From JADFWK01 sp035527895 (GTDB taxonomy: Bacteria > Desulfobacterota > DSM-4660 > Desulfatiglandales > B25-G16): a stretch of DNA of 25,471 bases. The number at the start of each line of letters is the position of its first letter. Position 1 is the stretch's first letter. This document shows positions 4,551 to 12,442 of the stretch, piece after piece. Location: NCBI GenBank assembly GCA_035527895.1, contig DATKZQ010000195.1, forward strand, positions 1 to 25,471. The letters are read 5' to 3'. A program made the translations under genes and the position numbers. Under the pieces are notes generated by a model. It was not told the DNA's origin. It worked only from the letters and a program-made list of their open reading frames with translations, and did not search any database.

Positions 4551-6500
4551 ATGATACTCAAACAGCTTCTCGGCGAAATCATGACCGAAATGGGCTTTGT
4601 TACAAGGGAACAGATCGAAAAGGCCCTGGTGAGACAGAAAACCCTCTTTGAGGAAAAAACCCTGCCGGAACAACTGCAAAGGGCCAGGCTCATTTCCGAG
4701 GCGCGACTGGCCGCCGAAACGACTCCTTTGCTGGGGCAAATACTGGTGGACATGGAGTTTGCCACCAAGGAACAACTGGAGGAGGCCCTGGCCGAGCAAG
4801 AGAAGATGGTAGAGGCCTACAAATCTCTCAGGAGTGAGAAGGTGGCGGCCGCGGTTGAGATAGGCTCTATCGTCAATTCTACGCTCAACCTCGCTGAAGT
4901 ACTGGGGCTGATCATGAGGTATGTGAATCGAGTCACCAATTCGATGGCAAGTAGCCTTATGCTCCTCGATGATAAGACGGGGGAGCTGGTACTCAGCGTG
5001 CCAACCGGTCCCAAGGCAAGCAAATTAACCGATACACGAATCCCCGCAGGTGAAGGAATAGCGGGCTGGGTGGTTGAGCACGGAAAACCTGTTCTGGTTC
5101 CCGATGTCAAGAGCAACGGGAGATTCTACAAAAAAATAGATAAAATGACCCGATTCAAGACAAAGTCTATTTTGTGTGTACCCCTCAAAGCAAAAACAAA
5201 GCTCATCGGAGCCCTCGAAGTAATGAATAAGGTCGATGGCTCTTCATTCACAGAGGAAGATGTGCTGCTGATGAGCATCTTTGCATATCAGGCAGCCATG
5301 GCAATAGAGAATGCCAGACTCTATAGCGAATTGAAAGGACGACTGGAAGATGAAATACAGCTGCAGAAAAAGCTCGCCGAGTCGGATAAGTTTCGAGCTC
5401 TCGGGCTGATGGCATCCGGTGTTGCACATGACTTCAACAACCTGCTCATGGGCATTCAAGGAAACACGTCCTTGATGCTCTTGGACATCGATTCGTTCCA
5501 CCCCCACCATGATAGGCTCAAAAACATTGAACAATCCGTTCAAGCCGGAGCTGAACTCACCAAACAGCTTTTGGGCTTTACCAAAGGCGGGAAGTACGAG
5601 GTGAAACCCGCGGATCTCAACGAGGTCGTAGACAGAACCTCACGCATGTTTGCTCCCACCAAAAAGGAGATAAGGATCTACAAGAAATACCAGGAAGACA
5701 TCTGGCCGGTGAAAGTCAATCGGGCTCAGATCGAACAGGTGCTGCTCAACCTCTACGTGAATGCATGGCAGGCAATGCCGGCGGGTGGAGACCTGTATCT
5801 ACAGACGGAAAACGTAATCCTCGACAACGAGCTTGTAAGGGCTATCGACATGAAACCGGGAAAATACGTGAAGATGTCGGTGATCGACAACGGCGTGGGT
5901 ATGGATGAGACAACCCAAAAAAGGATATTCGATCCGTTCTTTTCCACCAAAAGGATGGGCAGGGGAACAGGCCTCGGGTTGGCCTCTGCCTATGGCATCA
6001 TAAAGCACCATGGTGGATACATAAATGTCCTCAGCGAGAAGGGGGAGGGAACTACCTTTACCATCCATCTCCCAGCCACAGAGGAGAGGGTTACGGAAGA
6101 AAAACAACCATCAGAACGGCTCATAAGGGGTGAAGAAACCATCCTTCTGGTGGATGATGAGGTTATGATCCTTGAGGTGGGCAAGCAGATGTTAGAGAAG
6201 ATGGGATATAACGTGTTAACGGCAAACAGCGGAAAAAGCGCCCTAAATATCTACCAGAAGAAAAAAAATGATATCTCGCTTGTGCTACTGGACATAATTA
6301 TGCCGGAGCTGGGCGGAGGCGAGACCTATGATAAAATGAAAAAGCTCAATCCCAATATCAGAGTCCTTCTTTCCAGTGGGTACAGCATAGATGGTGAGGC
6401 AACCGAAATCTTGAAACGAGGTTGCAACGGCTTCATCCAAAAACCGTTCACCGTTTCAAGCCTGTCACTAAAGCTCAGGGAGATTCTGGATAAAAAATAG
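4551..6500 (+). CDS. Cytoplasmic hybrid sensor histidine kinase (MshEN-like repeats, GAF, HisKA, HATPase, receiver)
   Basis: This 649-aa protein has no membrane segment and should sense a cytoplasmic signal. Residues 7-30 and 61-84 are two copies of a motif (LLGEIMTEMGFVTREQIEKA and LLGQILVDMEFATKEQLEEA) resembling MshEN c-di-GMP-binding repeats, but with Leu where the usual RLG arginine stands. A GAF domain follows (about 100-255), then a coiled linker and a HisKA site with phospho-acceptor H293 in SGVAHDFNNLL. The HATPase region carries the N box near N400-N404, VIDNGVG (444-450) and GRGTGLGLASAYG (470-482). A C-terminal receiver (about 530-648) has acceptor D581 in LLDIIMPE and K631. GGGAGG precedes the ATG. 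The fused receiver implies an internal or downstream phosphorelay; no cognate regulator is adjacent. Confidence 0.92.
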   Translation: MILKQLLGEIMTEMGFVTREQIEKALVRQKTLFEEKTLPEQLQRARLISEARLAAETTPLLGQILVDMEFATKEQLEEALAEQEKMVEAYKSLRSEKVAAAVEIGSIVNSTLNLAEVLGLIMRYVNRVTNSMASSLMLLDDKTGELVLSVPTGPKASKLTDTRIPAGEGIAGWVVEHGKPVLVPDVKSNGRFYKKIDKMTRFKTKSILCVPLKAKTKLIGALEVMNKVDGSSFTEEDVLLMSIFAYQAAMAIENARLYSELKGRLEDEIQLQKKLAESDKFRALGLMASGVAHDFNNLLMGIQGNTSLMLLDIDSFHPHHDRLKNIEQSVQAGAELTKQLLGFTKGGKYEVKPADLNEVVDRTSRMFAPTKKEIRIYKKYQEDIWPVKVNRAQIEQVLLNLYVNAWQAMPAGGDLYLQTENVILDNELVRAIDMKPGKYVKMSVIDNGVGMDETTQKRIFDPFFSTKRMGRGTGLGLASAYGIIKHHGGYINVLSEKGEGTTFTIHLPATEERVTEEKQPSERLIRGEETILLVDDEVMILEVGKQMLEKMGYNVLTANSGKSALNIYQKKKNDISLVLLDIIMPELGGGETYDKMKKLNPNIRVLLSSGYSIDGEATEILKRGCNGFIQKPFTVSSLSLKLREILDKK

Positions 6501-6713
6501 CTCATGCCTAGTCCGTTATGCTCTGTAAGGCAAGCCATTTGTAGCCCCAGCTTTTTGGTGACCGTTAACTTTTTTCAGGCAGTTAATCGCCAAGAAGAAC
6601 AACAGCTCAATCCCCTTTAGGCTTGCCCCCATAACGCTCCCCTGCCCTTACTGCTTCAAATAGTGTCAACCGCCCGTTTGAGCACAAGCAATAGTGGTTT
6701 AATAGGGGAGAGG
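6501..6713. other. Intergenic stretch after the kinase gene
   Basis: No gene and no clear terminator hairpin is visible between the kinase stop codon and the foldback element. The region 7059-7276 on the other side is also without a supported gene apart from the ribosome site of the epimerase. Confidence 0.4.
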
Positions 6714-6726
6714 CAAATTACTCTTT

Positions 6727-7040
6727 CGATTATTGCTTTAGCTCCGTAACTACGCTGTCCCGAGGGATATGGATGTCTTTTTTTGACACCGAAGAAGCCC
6801 ATGCTGTAATGCTCGCTTATGCTGCAGATAGAGGCGGGCGTGCTGCTTTAAAGGTGACTCCCACTTCTCTAAATCTATAGAGCTTAGGTGGGAGCAGGCG
6901 CCCGCCTGGATCATCGGGAAAGAGCATGCTTGAAGCACCTGCCCAGTTCGGTGCAAAAAAAGACATCCATATCCCTCACTACTTCTGAGTCAAGCAGAAT
7001 AAATGCGCATCACTGGTTTGCGGAGTTAAAGCAATAATCG
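6727..7040. mobile_element. MITE-like foldback element, no coding capacity
   Basis: The ends are 20-base terminal inverted repeats matching at 19 positions: cgattattgctttagctccg (6727-6746) and the complement of 7021-7040. A second, perfect 22-bp inverted pair lies inside (6764-6785 with 6954-6975). Further nested stems follow at 6832-6840/6899-6907, 6858-6864/6888-6894 and 6867-6871/6878-6882, so the whole unit folds into one long hairpin. Outside it, caaattactcttt (6714-6726) and caaattattcttt (7046-7058) form a 12-of-13 direct repeat, possibly a target-site duplication. Five extra bases on the right side are unexplained. No transposase is encoded. A large structured RNA is the alternative reading. 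Confidence 0.65.
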
Positions 7041-7276
7041 ATAAACAAATTATTCTTTATGCTGACCTGTTCCATGCTGTAAAATAGGTATAGATGCGCT
7101 TTGGGCCTGATTCAATACAATTTGCTTTGCGGTGCAAGGCCTTAATCTCCAGGGGCCAAGCGAATGCGTTTACTCAAGTTCCGCAGAGAGACCCTCGGCC
7201 CTGTCAACCCCTCGCCGTGGTCGAGATGGGCGGAGAAGCCTACGGTTTGGTAACTGCATAAGGTAAAGGAGGTTCC

Positions 7277-8173
7277 ATGAATATCCTGATCACCGGCGGT
7301 CTGGGATTTGTTGGCACACAGCTTTCTATACGCTTCCTGGGGCGTGGCCACCGGGTTACCGTGGTGGACCACTCGCCCCAGCCGAGGCCGTACACGCCGC
7401 AAGAGGTCAAATACGTGGCCGCAGATACAAGCCTGCCTGGCGCATGGCAGGAGGAAATTGAAGCCCAACACGCCGTAATCAATCTGGCAGGGACCTCCAT
7501 TTTCACTCGGTGGAGCAAGAAGATCAAGCAGCTCATCTATGATAGTCGAATCCTTACGACGCGGAACGTGGTGGAGGCCTTACCTGCAGGGAAGGAAGCA
7601 CTGCTTTGCAGCACATCGGCAATTGGATACTATGGGTTTCGTGATGATGAGGAACTGACAGAGGCGGATAACCCGGGAAGTGATTTCCTGGCAAGGGTTT
7701 GTATCGATTGGGAAAAGGAGGCCGGCAAAGCGGCGGATAAAGGCGCTCGAGTGACGATAACCAGATTCGGCATTGTGTTGGGGAAAACCGGAGGCGCGTT
7801 GGGACAGATGGTCCCCCTATTCAAGATGTTTGCAGGAGGGCCGCAGGGCAGCGGCAGGCAGTGGTTTTCATGGATTCACATGGAAGATCTACTCGATGCT
7901 TTTCTGTTCGTCCTCGACAACAAAAACATACGTGGGCCTGTCAACTTCTGTTCACCCAACCCGGTTCGCAACAGGGGCCTGGCCAAAGCTCTGGGGCAGG
8001 TCCTCTCCCGGCCTTCATTCTTGATAACGCCTTCCTTTATGCTGCGGCTCATCCTGGGAGAATTCGGATCCATGATCCTGAAAGGCCAGAGGGTCATTCC
8101 TGCCCGGCTTCTAGAGCACGGGTTCTCCTTTCGTTATCCTGAGATCGTAGGCGCACTGGCCGAGGTTTTGTGA
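7277..8173 (+). CDS. TIGR01777-family SDR epimerase (YfcH-like)
   Basis: A 298-aa extended short-chain dehydrogenase/epimerase. The Rossmann nucleotide-binding glycine motif is ITGGLGFVG at 5-13. SRILTTRNVVEAL (about 88-100), followed by the STSAIGYYG segment with the active-site region, is the signature of the TIGR01777 group. The sugar or other substrate of this group has not been settled. The C-terminal stretch PSFMLRLILGEFGSMILKGQ is also typical of it. Length is normal and the start is fixed by an AAAGGAGGT ribosome site. It appears monocistronic, with no pathway clue from neighbours. Confidence 0.9.
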   Translation: MNILITGGLGFVGTQLSIRFLGRGHRVTVVDHSPQPRPYTPQEVKYVAADTSLPGAWQEEIEAQHAVINLAGTSIFTRWSKKIKQLIYDSRILTTRNVVEALPAGKEALLCSTSAIGYYGFRDDEELTEADNPGSDFLARVCIDWEKEAGKAADKGARVTITRFGIVLGKTGGALGQMVPLFKMFAGGPQGSGRQWFSWIHMEDLLDAFLFVLDNKNIRGPVNFCSPNPVRNRGLAKALGQVLSRPSFLITPSFMLRLILGEFGSMILKGQRVIPARLLEHGFSFRYPEIVGALAEVL

Positions 8174-8305
8174 TAAGACACCCACCGACTACCCTTAAAA
8201 GGGGGCAGCCTGCAGGACCAGGTCGCCACATTCTTTCTCTCTGTAAGGATTGATGCCTAGAAAAGGCCTCGAATCACCGGAATCATTGCTCACAGACCAA
8301 ACGAA

Positions 8306-8334
8306 TTGAATTCCGGAAGAGTTCTTTGTATAGT
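8306..8334 (+). promoter_or_regulatory. Candidate sigma-70 promoter before the 574-aa gene
   Basis: TTGAAT (8306-8311), 17 bases, TATAGT (8329-8334). A TATAAT overlaps at 8335-8340 but would have a 23-base spacer. The leader to the preferred ATG at 8412 would be about 70 bases. Confidence 0.45.
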
Positions 8335-8411
8335 TATAATAACGACACACTCGCAACATATTGAATGCCTACTGTAGTTCGGCAAAAAAGAAAAAGGAGC
8401 GATCAATCAAA

Positions 8412-10136
8412 ATGTATGACCCGGATGACCCGAAATCGGTTGAAAAATATTCCTCCGCAGTAACCCTTTCCGATATGGAGGTGTTTATCTTCCCGGAGCT
8501 GATGCTCGCTCTGGTGCTGGCAAATATAATGTCGCCCCGTCTCTGGGAATGGCGCGATGATCCGTGGTTTGAAAAGATGCACAAACTCAGCCCCTACCGG
8601 AGGATTCTCCGCCTCAAGCAGTACATCATGGACAATTTTGCCTTTAACCTGGATCTGGATACCTGGGGATTAACCACCAAAGAGACGGAGCTTGAGCGTT
8701 TTTCGGATTTTATCGATGAAACAGTCCTGAAACAGAGCAACGCCCTGTTCGGCTATGAAGGCGACAAATACTATTTCGATATGGACATACGCCGGCATTT
8801 CGGCCTGGACAAGTATGATTCAGATATCATCCCTTACTGGAAGACCGAAACCCTGGAGGCCATGGAGGCCTTTCAGAACAAGGAGGGCTACTCAACCGGC
8901 GCAGGCGAATGCGTTTCCCTGTCTTCTCTGTACGCCAGTGCTCTCTTTGTGGTCGCGCAAATACCGCTTAAGGACATCTACATGATGGCAACGCCCTTGC
9001 ATTCGCAGAATTTCGTGGATGTAAGCACCGGGATTCTCACCAATAACCGGCGCATCGTAACCAAGAACATGTGGTTTAACGGGGTGGAACTTTCGGCCAA
9101 GGCGCGGCGTGCCCTCGAAAATGAGCGTGTGACCATTGTGGCGCATAACACCGGGTATATTCACGTCATCTACGACGAGGCCACGATAGATCCTGATTTG
9201 TATCGCACCTTCACAGACAGGCTTAGGGGCTTTCTTGTGACTGATATCGATTTCGAAATACTTACCAATTTCCTCAGGCAAAACCGGGAGCTGCAGAGAT
9301 GTTTTCAAATTGCTCACCGTTGCTGCGGGAAGCCCCGATACCTTGCAGCCGAAAAGGCATACCACTACGAGCACAGCAGCAAATTCAAGGTGGGCGACAA
9401 TACCAGCTCTTTGCTGATCCACGAGATCGATGAGGACGAATTCTATGCAAGCCCTCTTCAGGACAGAATCATGCTTGATGAGATAGAGTTGTTCTTCAAG
9501 GAAAACCGGATATCCATACAGAATTCATGTGATATCAACAAACTGAAAAAACACCTTCAACACAGGTGTTGGAACGTAGAGGAGGTCATCGGGGAGCTGC
9601 TGAAGTTCTGCAAGACCGACCCGAGGCTGCCCGGGGAAAACAAACGATGGGTACCGTCTGAGCCTATTCACCTGGACGGACTATCCTCGAGAGAGGAAAT
9701 ACTCGGGTACCTGGCTTCCGCCAGACAGAGCAATGAAACAGCCGATCTGGCCTTCATGGCCTATCGGGATATGTCCAGAGCCCCGTGGAAGCCCCTTCTC
9801 AAGGCTGCCTTGGAGCGAAACCCTGTTTGCGTAAAAGGCGCCCGCTCCCTGGACATATCTCAACTGTACCAAAAACTCGCCGCCCTTGATAACTCCTCCA
9901 TATACCATGGTGCCCGCATGGCCCAGCCTGACGAGGTTTGGAATTACGGCCGCGGAGATGGTCTGGAAAAGGCGATCTGTATGATGAATATCCTACGGAG
10001 GCGGCATCCTCAGGAGGATGTACGTTTGAAGGGTGATGGGAGAACTGTGGTCGTTTGCCGTGAGGATGGCACGGAATTCGGGTTTGAGAGCGAGAAGGAC
10101 CTGGAACTACCCCAGGAGGAGGACTTTTCTTTTTAA
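8412..10136 (+). CDS. Uncharacterised 574-aa protein with transglutaminase-like Cys/His motif
   Basis: I do not recognise a named family. An in-frame ATG exists at 8361, but the one at 8412 follows AGGAG and begins MYDPDDPKSVEKY, so I prefer it. In this numbering residues about 160-205 read GAGECVSLSSLYASALFVV and then TPLHSQNFVD. A Cys (C167) at a helix start and a His (H197) followed by a beta strand recall papain-like transglutaminase-fold proteins. The third catalytic residue is uncertain. Two Cys (HRCCGKPRYL) occur near residue 304. There is no signal peptide or convincing membrane span, and the charged C-terminus ends in an acidic tail. The next gene has its own promoter, so this one may be a single-gene unit. 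Confidence 0.7.
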   Translation: MYDPDDPKSVEKYSSAVTLSDMEVFIFPELMLALVLANIMSPRLWEWRDDPWFEKMHKLSPYRRILRLKQYIMDNFAFNLDLDTWGLTTKETELERFSDFIDETVLKQSNALFGYEGDKYYFDMDIRRHFGLDKYDSDIIPYWKTETLEAMEAFQNKEGYSTGAGECVSLSSLYASALFVVAQIPLKDIYMMATPLHSQNFVDVSTGILTNNRRIVTKNMWFNGVELSAKARRALENERVTIVAHNTGYIHVIYDEATIDPDLYRTFTDRLRGFLVTDIDFEILTNFLRQNRELQRCFQIAHRCCGKPRYLAAEKAYHYEHSSKFKVGDNTSSLLIHEIDEDEFYASPLQDRIMLDEIELFFKENRISIQNSCDINKLKKHLQHRCWNVEEVIGELLKFCKTDPRLPGENKRWVPSEPIHLDGLSSREEILGYLASARQSNETADLAFMAYRDMSRAPWKPLLKAALERNPVCVKGARSLDISQLYQKLAALDNSSIYHGARMAQPDEVWNYGRGDGLEKAICMMNILRRRHPQEDVRLKGDGRTVVVCREDGTEFGFESEKDLELPQEEDFSF

Positions 10137-10169
10137 CTAGGATACGCTCAGAAAGAGTCGCCCTTTCCG

Positions 10170-10198
10170 TTGACACCCTTAAGGCTTTTTCCTATATT
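10170..10198 (+). promoter_or_regulatory. Sigma-70 promoter of the winged-helix/Fe-S gene
   Basis: TTGACA (10170-10175), 17 bases, TATATT (10193-10198). The expected start is about 10205, inside the adjacent palindrome and only about 20 bases before the GTG start codon. Confidence 0.7.
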
Positions 10199-10200
10199 CG

Positions 10201-10216
10201 TACGGTATAAACCGTA
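10201..10216. promoter_or_regulatory. Palindrome at the transcription start (operator candidate)
   Basis: TACGGT-ataa-ACCGTA is a perfect 6-bp inverted repeat placed directly after the -10 hexamer and over the predicted start point. The encoded protein begins with a winged-helix-like region and could itself be the ligand, with its Fe-S clusters as sensors. That link is inference. Confidence 0.5.
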
Positions 10217-10226
10217 GGTCCCTGAA

Positions 10227-11342
10227 GTGCACTTCGTTATTTCCGACCAGGTTAAGGACATGGACAGCTACGAAAAGCTTCGACAAATCCTACAACAACA
10301 TCCCAGCGGAGCACCCAAATCAGCCTCCCTTGATGAAATTCTCAGGATCCTCTTTACACCCGAAGAGGTTGAGGTCGCTCTCGGCATGGTGTTTCGTCCC
10401 AGGAGCATTCGAGAGATCGCACGAGCGACAAAGGTTTCGGAGGAGGAGGTAGAAAAGCGGTGCGAATCAATGGCAAACAAGGGCATCGTGTTCAGCCGCC
10501 GCAAGGACGGAAATATTGGCTATGCACTTCTGCCAACCCTACCGGGTTTGTTCGAGTTCCCCTTTATGGCCGGAGGCGGCACTCCCGTGCATGATCGGCT
10601 GGGAAAGCTGTGGATGGAGTACCACCACGAGGGCTTAGGGCAAGAGTTCGCAAGGAGCAAGACCCCGCTTACCCGCGTGATAACGGTTGAGAAGGTCCTC
10701 GATGCCGGCATAGAGGTGCTGCCCTTCGAGGTGATCTCTGCAATGCTGGACAAGGCTCAAACCTTCGGCCTTTCCCAGTGCGCTTGCCGGGTGAGCGTGG
10801 GTGCCTGCGATAGACCCCGTGATGTCTGCCTGACCTTCGACGCCTTCGCTACCTTCCTCGCAGAACGCAAGCTCGCCCGGGCGATTACGCGACAGGAGGC
10901 CGAGGAAACCCTGAACCGGTCCGAAGACGCCGGCCTGGTACATACTACCAACAACAGCCAGGACCGGCTTAACTTCATCTGCAATTGCTGTACGTGTTGC
11001 TGTACCGTGCTGAGGGGCCTCACCGAACTCGAGAATCCCAACGCCTTTGCCAAGACCCGCTGGTATGCAACGGTTAGTGCTGAGTTGTGCTCCGGGTGCG
11101 GCGTATGCGAGGATGAACGATGTCCCATGGGAGCGATCAAGGTGGCGGAAGGCACCGCCCAGGTTGATCTCGACCGGTGTATCGGTTGTGGACTGTGCGC
11201 CACAACATGTGAGACAGGGGCCATCACTATGGCCCGGCGCGATCCAGCGCCCGAACCCCCGAAAACCGTTTCAGAGCTGGCGCTGACGGTTGCAACCGAA
11301 AAAGGCAGGCGCGATGAATTCCTGGAACTCTTAAGGCGCTAG
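10227..11342 (+). CDS. Winged-helix N-terminus fused to a polyferredoxin-type 4Fe-4S protein
   Basis: A 371-aa protein. Residues about 35-100 look like a winged helix (FRPRSIREIARATKVSEEEV with a following strand). Four cysteines (C185, C187, C194, C201) form one cluster of possible ligands, and a dense CNCCTCC segment at 252-258 plus C259 follows. Two classical ferredoxin motifs end the protein: CSGCGVCEDERCP (288-300) and CIGCGLCATTCETGA (318-332), each supplying four ligands to a 4Fe-4S cluster. The GTG at 10227 gives this length; an ATG at 10260 is an alternative with a poorly spaced AAGGA. A role in electron transfer or redox-responsive regulation is plausible. No partner oxidoreductase is adjacent. 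Confidence 0.8.
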   Translation: MHFVISDQVKDMDSYEKLRQILQQHPSGAPKSASLDEILRILFTPEEVEVALGMVFRPRSIREIARATKVSEEEVEKRCESMANKGIVFSRRKDGNIGYALLPTLPGLFEFPFMAGGGTPVHDRLGKLWMEYHHEGLGQEFARSKTPLTRVITVEKVLDAGIEVLPFEVISAMLDKAQTFGLSQCACRVSVGACDRPRDVCLTFDAFATFLAERKLARAITRQEAEETLNRSEDAGLVHTTNNSQDRLNFICNCCTCCCTVLRGLTELENPNAFAKTRWYATVSAELCSGCGVCEDERCPMGAIKVAEGTAQVDLDRCIGCGLCATTCETGAITMARRDPAPEPPKTVSELALTVATEKGRRDEFLELLRR

Positions 11343-11403
11343 CGTGTCGCCCGGTAAAGAATGCACGCCCAGGGGAGGTGGTTATCTAAGGCGAAATGAA
11401 GCT

Positions 11404-11469
11404 CCCTGCAGTAGACTGCAGGGTATTCTGGCGAAGGCGAATAAACAATTCAACCCGCCTCGAGCGGGA
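11404..11469. repeat. Two intergenic hairpins
   Basis: A perfect 8-bp stem ccctgcag/ctgcaggg (11404-11411 with 11416-11423, loop taga), and a shorter cccgc/gcggg stem around 11455-11469 just before the next ribosome site. Neither is followed by a T run. They look like REP-type elements and may stabilise mRNA between the two genes. The second could mask the downstream ribosome site. Confidence 0.4.
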
Positions 11470-11481
11470 TGGAGGATACCA

Positions 11482-11871
11482 ATGGATCTTCGTGAATACT
11501 TTGAAGGCGCAAGAGGTTTGGGTGTGCTGGCTACCGCAGACGATCAGGGCCGCGTTGATGTGGCCGTGTACGCGAGTCCCCATGTCATGGATGATACCAC
11601 CATAGCCTTTATCATGCCTGATCGGTTAACGCACCGCAACCTCCAGTCCAATGCACACGCAGCCTATCTCTTTAAGGAAGATGGCCCCGGATATAAGGGT
11701 ATCCGCCTGTTTTTGAAGAAACTTCGTGAAGAACAGGACAGCGAGCTGCTCCACTCTATCCGTCGAAAGAAATATGCCTCGGAGAAGGGCGAGGAGGAAA
11801 CATCTCGGTATCTCGTGTTTTTCACCGTTGAACAAACACTCCCCCTTATCGGTGCCGGAAAAAACTTGTAA
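11482..11871 (+). CDS. Pyridoxamine 5'-phosphate oxidase-like flavin-fold protein
   Basis: The ATG at 11482 is chosen because GGAGG sits just before it, giving 129 aa. A longer frame from GTG at 11344 would add 46 residues unlike the family and overlap the hairpins. The sequence opens MDLREYFEGARGLGVLATAD and then DVAVYASPHVMDDTTIAFIM. This is the split-barrel strand pattern of PNPOx-like FMN-binding proteins, followed by the LTHRNLQSNAHAAYLF helix-strand. Family members bind FMN or F420, or are redox-inactive. True PNPOx function is unlikely at this length. No pathway clue comes from its neighbours. Confidence 0.8.
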   Translation: MDLREYFEGARGLGVLATADDQGRVDVAVYASPHVMDDTTIAFIMPDRLTHRNLQSNAHAAYLFKEDGPGYKGIRLFLKKLREEQDSELLHSIRRKKYASEKGEEETSRYLVFFTVEQTLPLIGAGKNL

Positions 11872-12373
11872 CAGGGTTGGGATCAAGGCGCTTCGCGACG
11901 AGGCGATCATCGCCAATATAATAAACTAATCGTCATGTCCGTCTTGATAAAGACCTCAATTGACGATGGTGCATGGTATACTATCTAATTGCGCTGCCAG
12001 CCCTCTGCCTCCAGGTTGTCGACCTGAAAGCCTTTCCTGAGACACCCTCGCAAGCATACCCTCTGCTCTCTTGGTTTTCCCGCTCAACCCATATTCACAA
12101 GGGCCAATCGCTCTTCCTCAGTAATTTCTTCATTCAGCCATTATTTGGCTCCAGAAACCACGACTCACTCGGAAATGTAGCCGCACTCTTTCTTCGGCAG
12201 GCTTTCGCCTGCAGCGGGAACCGAGGCCTCAAAACGAGCTGTGCTCATTGATGCGTGATAAGTTTCACGGAATAAGTTTGTGAAGGAGTCGATCCGGACG
12301 ACCCTCAAGAAAAGGCCTCGGGAATCCTCTCTGCTCGATCGGCCTCGGTTCAAAGTATTCCGGTCGTTTTTTC
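11872..12373. other. Intergenic stretch before the IclR gene
   Basis: About 500 bases with no supported gene. A small hairpin gcaggc-tttc-gcctgc lies at 12197-12212. Open frames on both strands (for example 11973-12251) have low-complexity, family-less translations and no ribosome site. Confidence 0.45.
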
Positions 12374-12402
12374 TTGACAAAGAATCGTAAATTGGCTTAG
12401 AT
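12374..12402 (+). promoter_or_regulatory. Candidate promoter of the IclR regulator gene
   Basis: TTGACA (12374-12379) is a perfect -35. With a 17-base spacer the -10 is a weak TTAGAT (12397-12402). A 6-bp inverted pair, CATTCA (12413-12418) and TGAATG (12440-12445), lies between promoter and start codon and could be an autoregulatory site. Confidence 0.4.
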
Positions 12403-12442
12403 GGTCTTATTCCATTCAATGAAATTATCATTTATCTAGTGA

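Noticed and set aside
6750..6956. Minus-strand ORF inside the foldback element as a transposase fragment
   Set aside because: Only 68 codons, no DDE or HUH-type motif, and the sequence is dictated by the inverted repeats.
7773..8142. Alternative plus-strand frames inside the SDR epimerase gene
   Set aside because: They are frame shadows; the epimerase frame carries all family motifs.
11344..11481. N-terminal extension of the PNPOx-like protein from GTG at 11344
   Set aside because: The ribosome site GGAGG lies just before ATG 11482, and the extra 46 residues cover a hairpin and do not resemble the family.
11973..12251. 92-codon ORF before the IclR gene
   Set aside because: No ribosome site, no recognisable domain and atypical composition; treated as non-coding.
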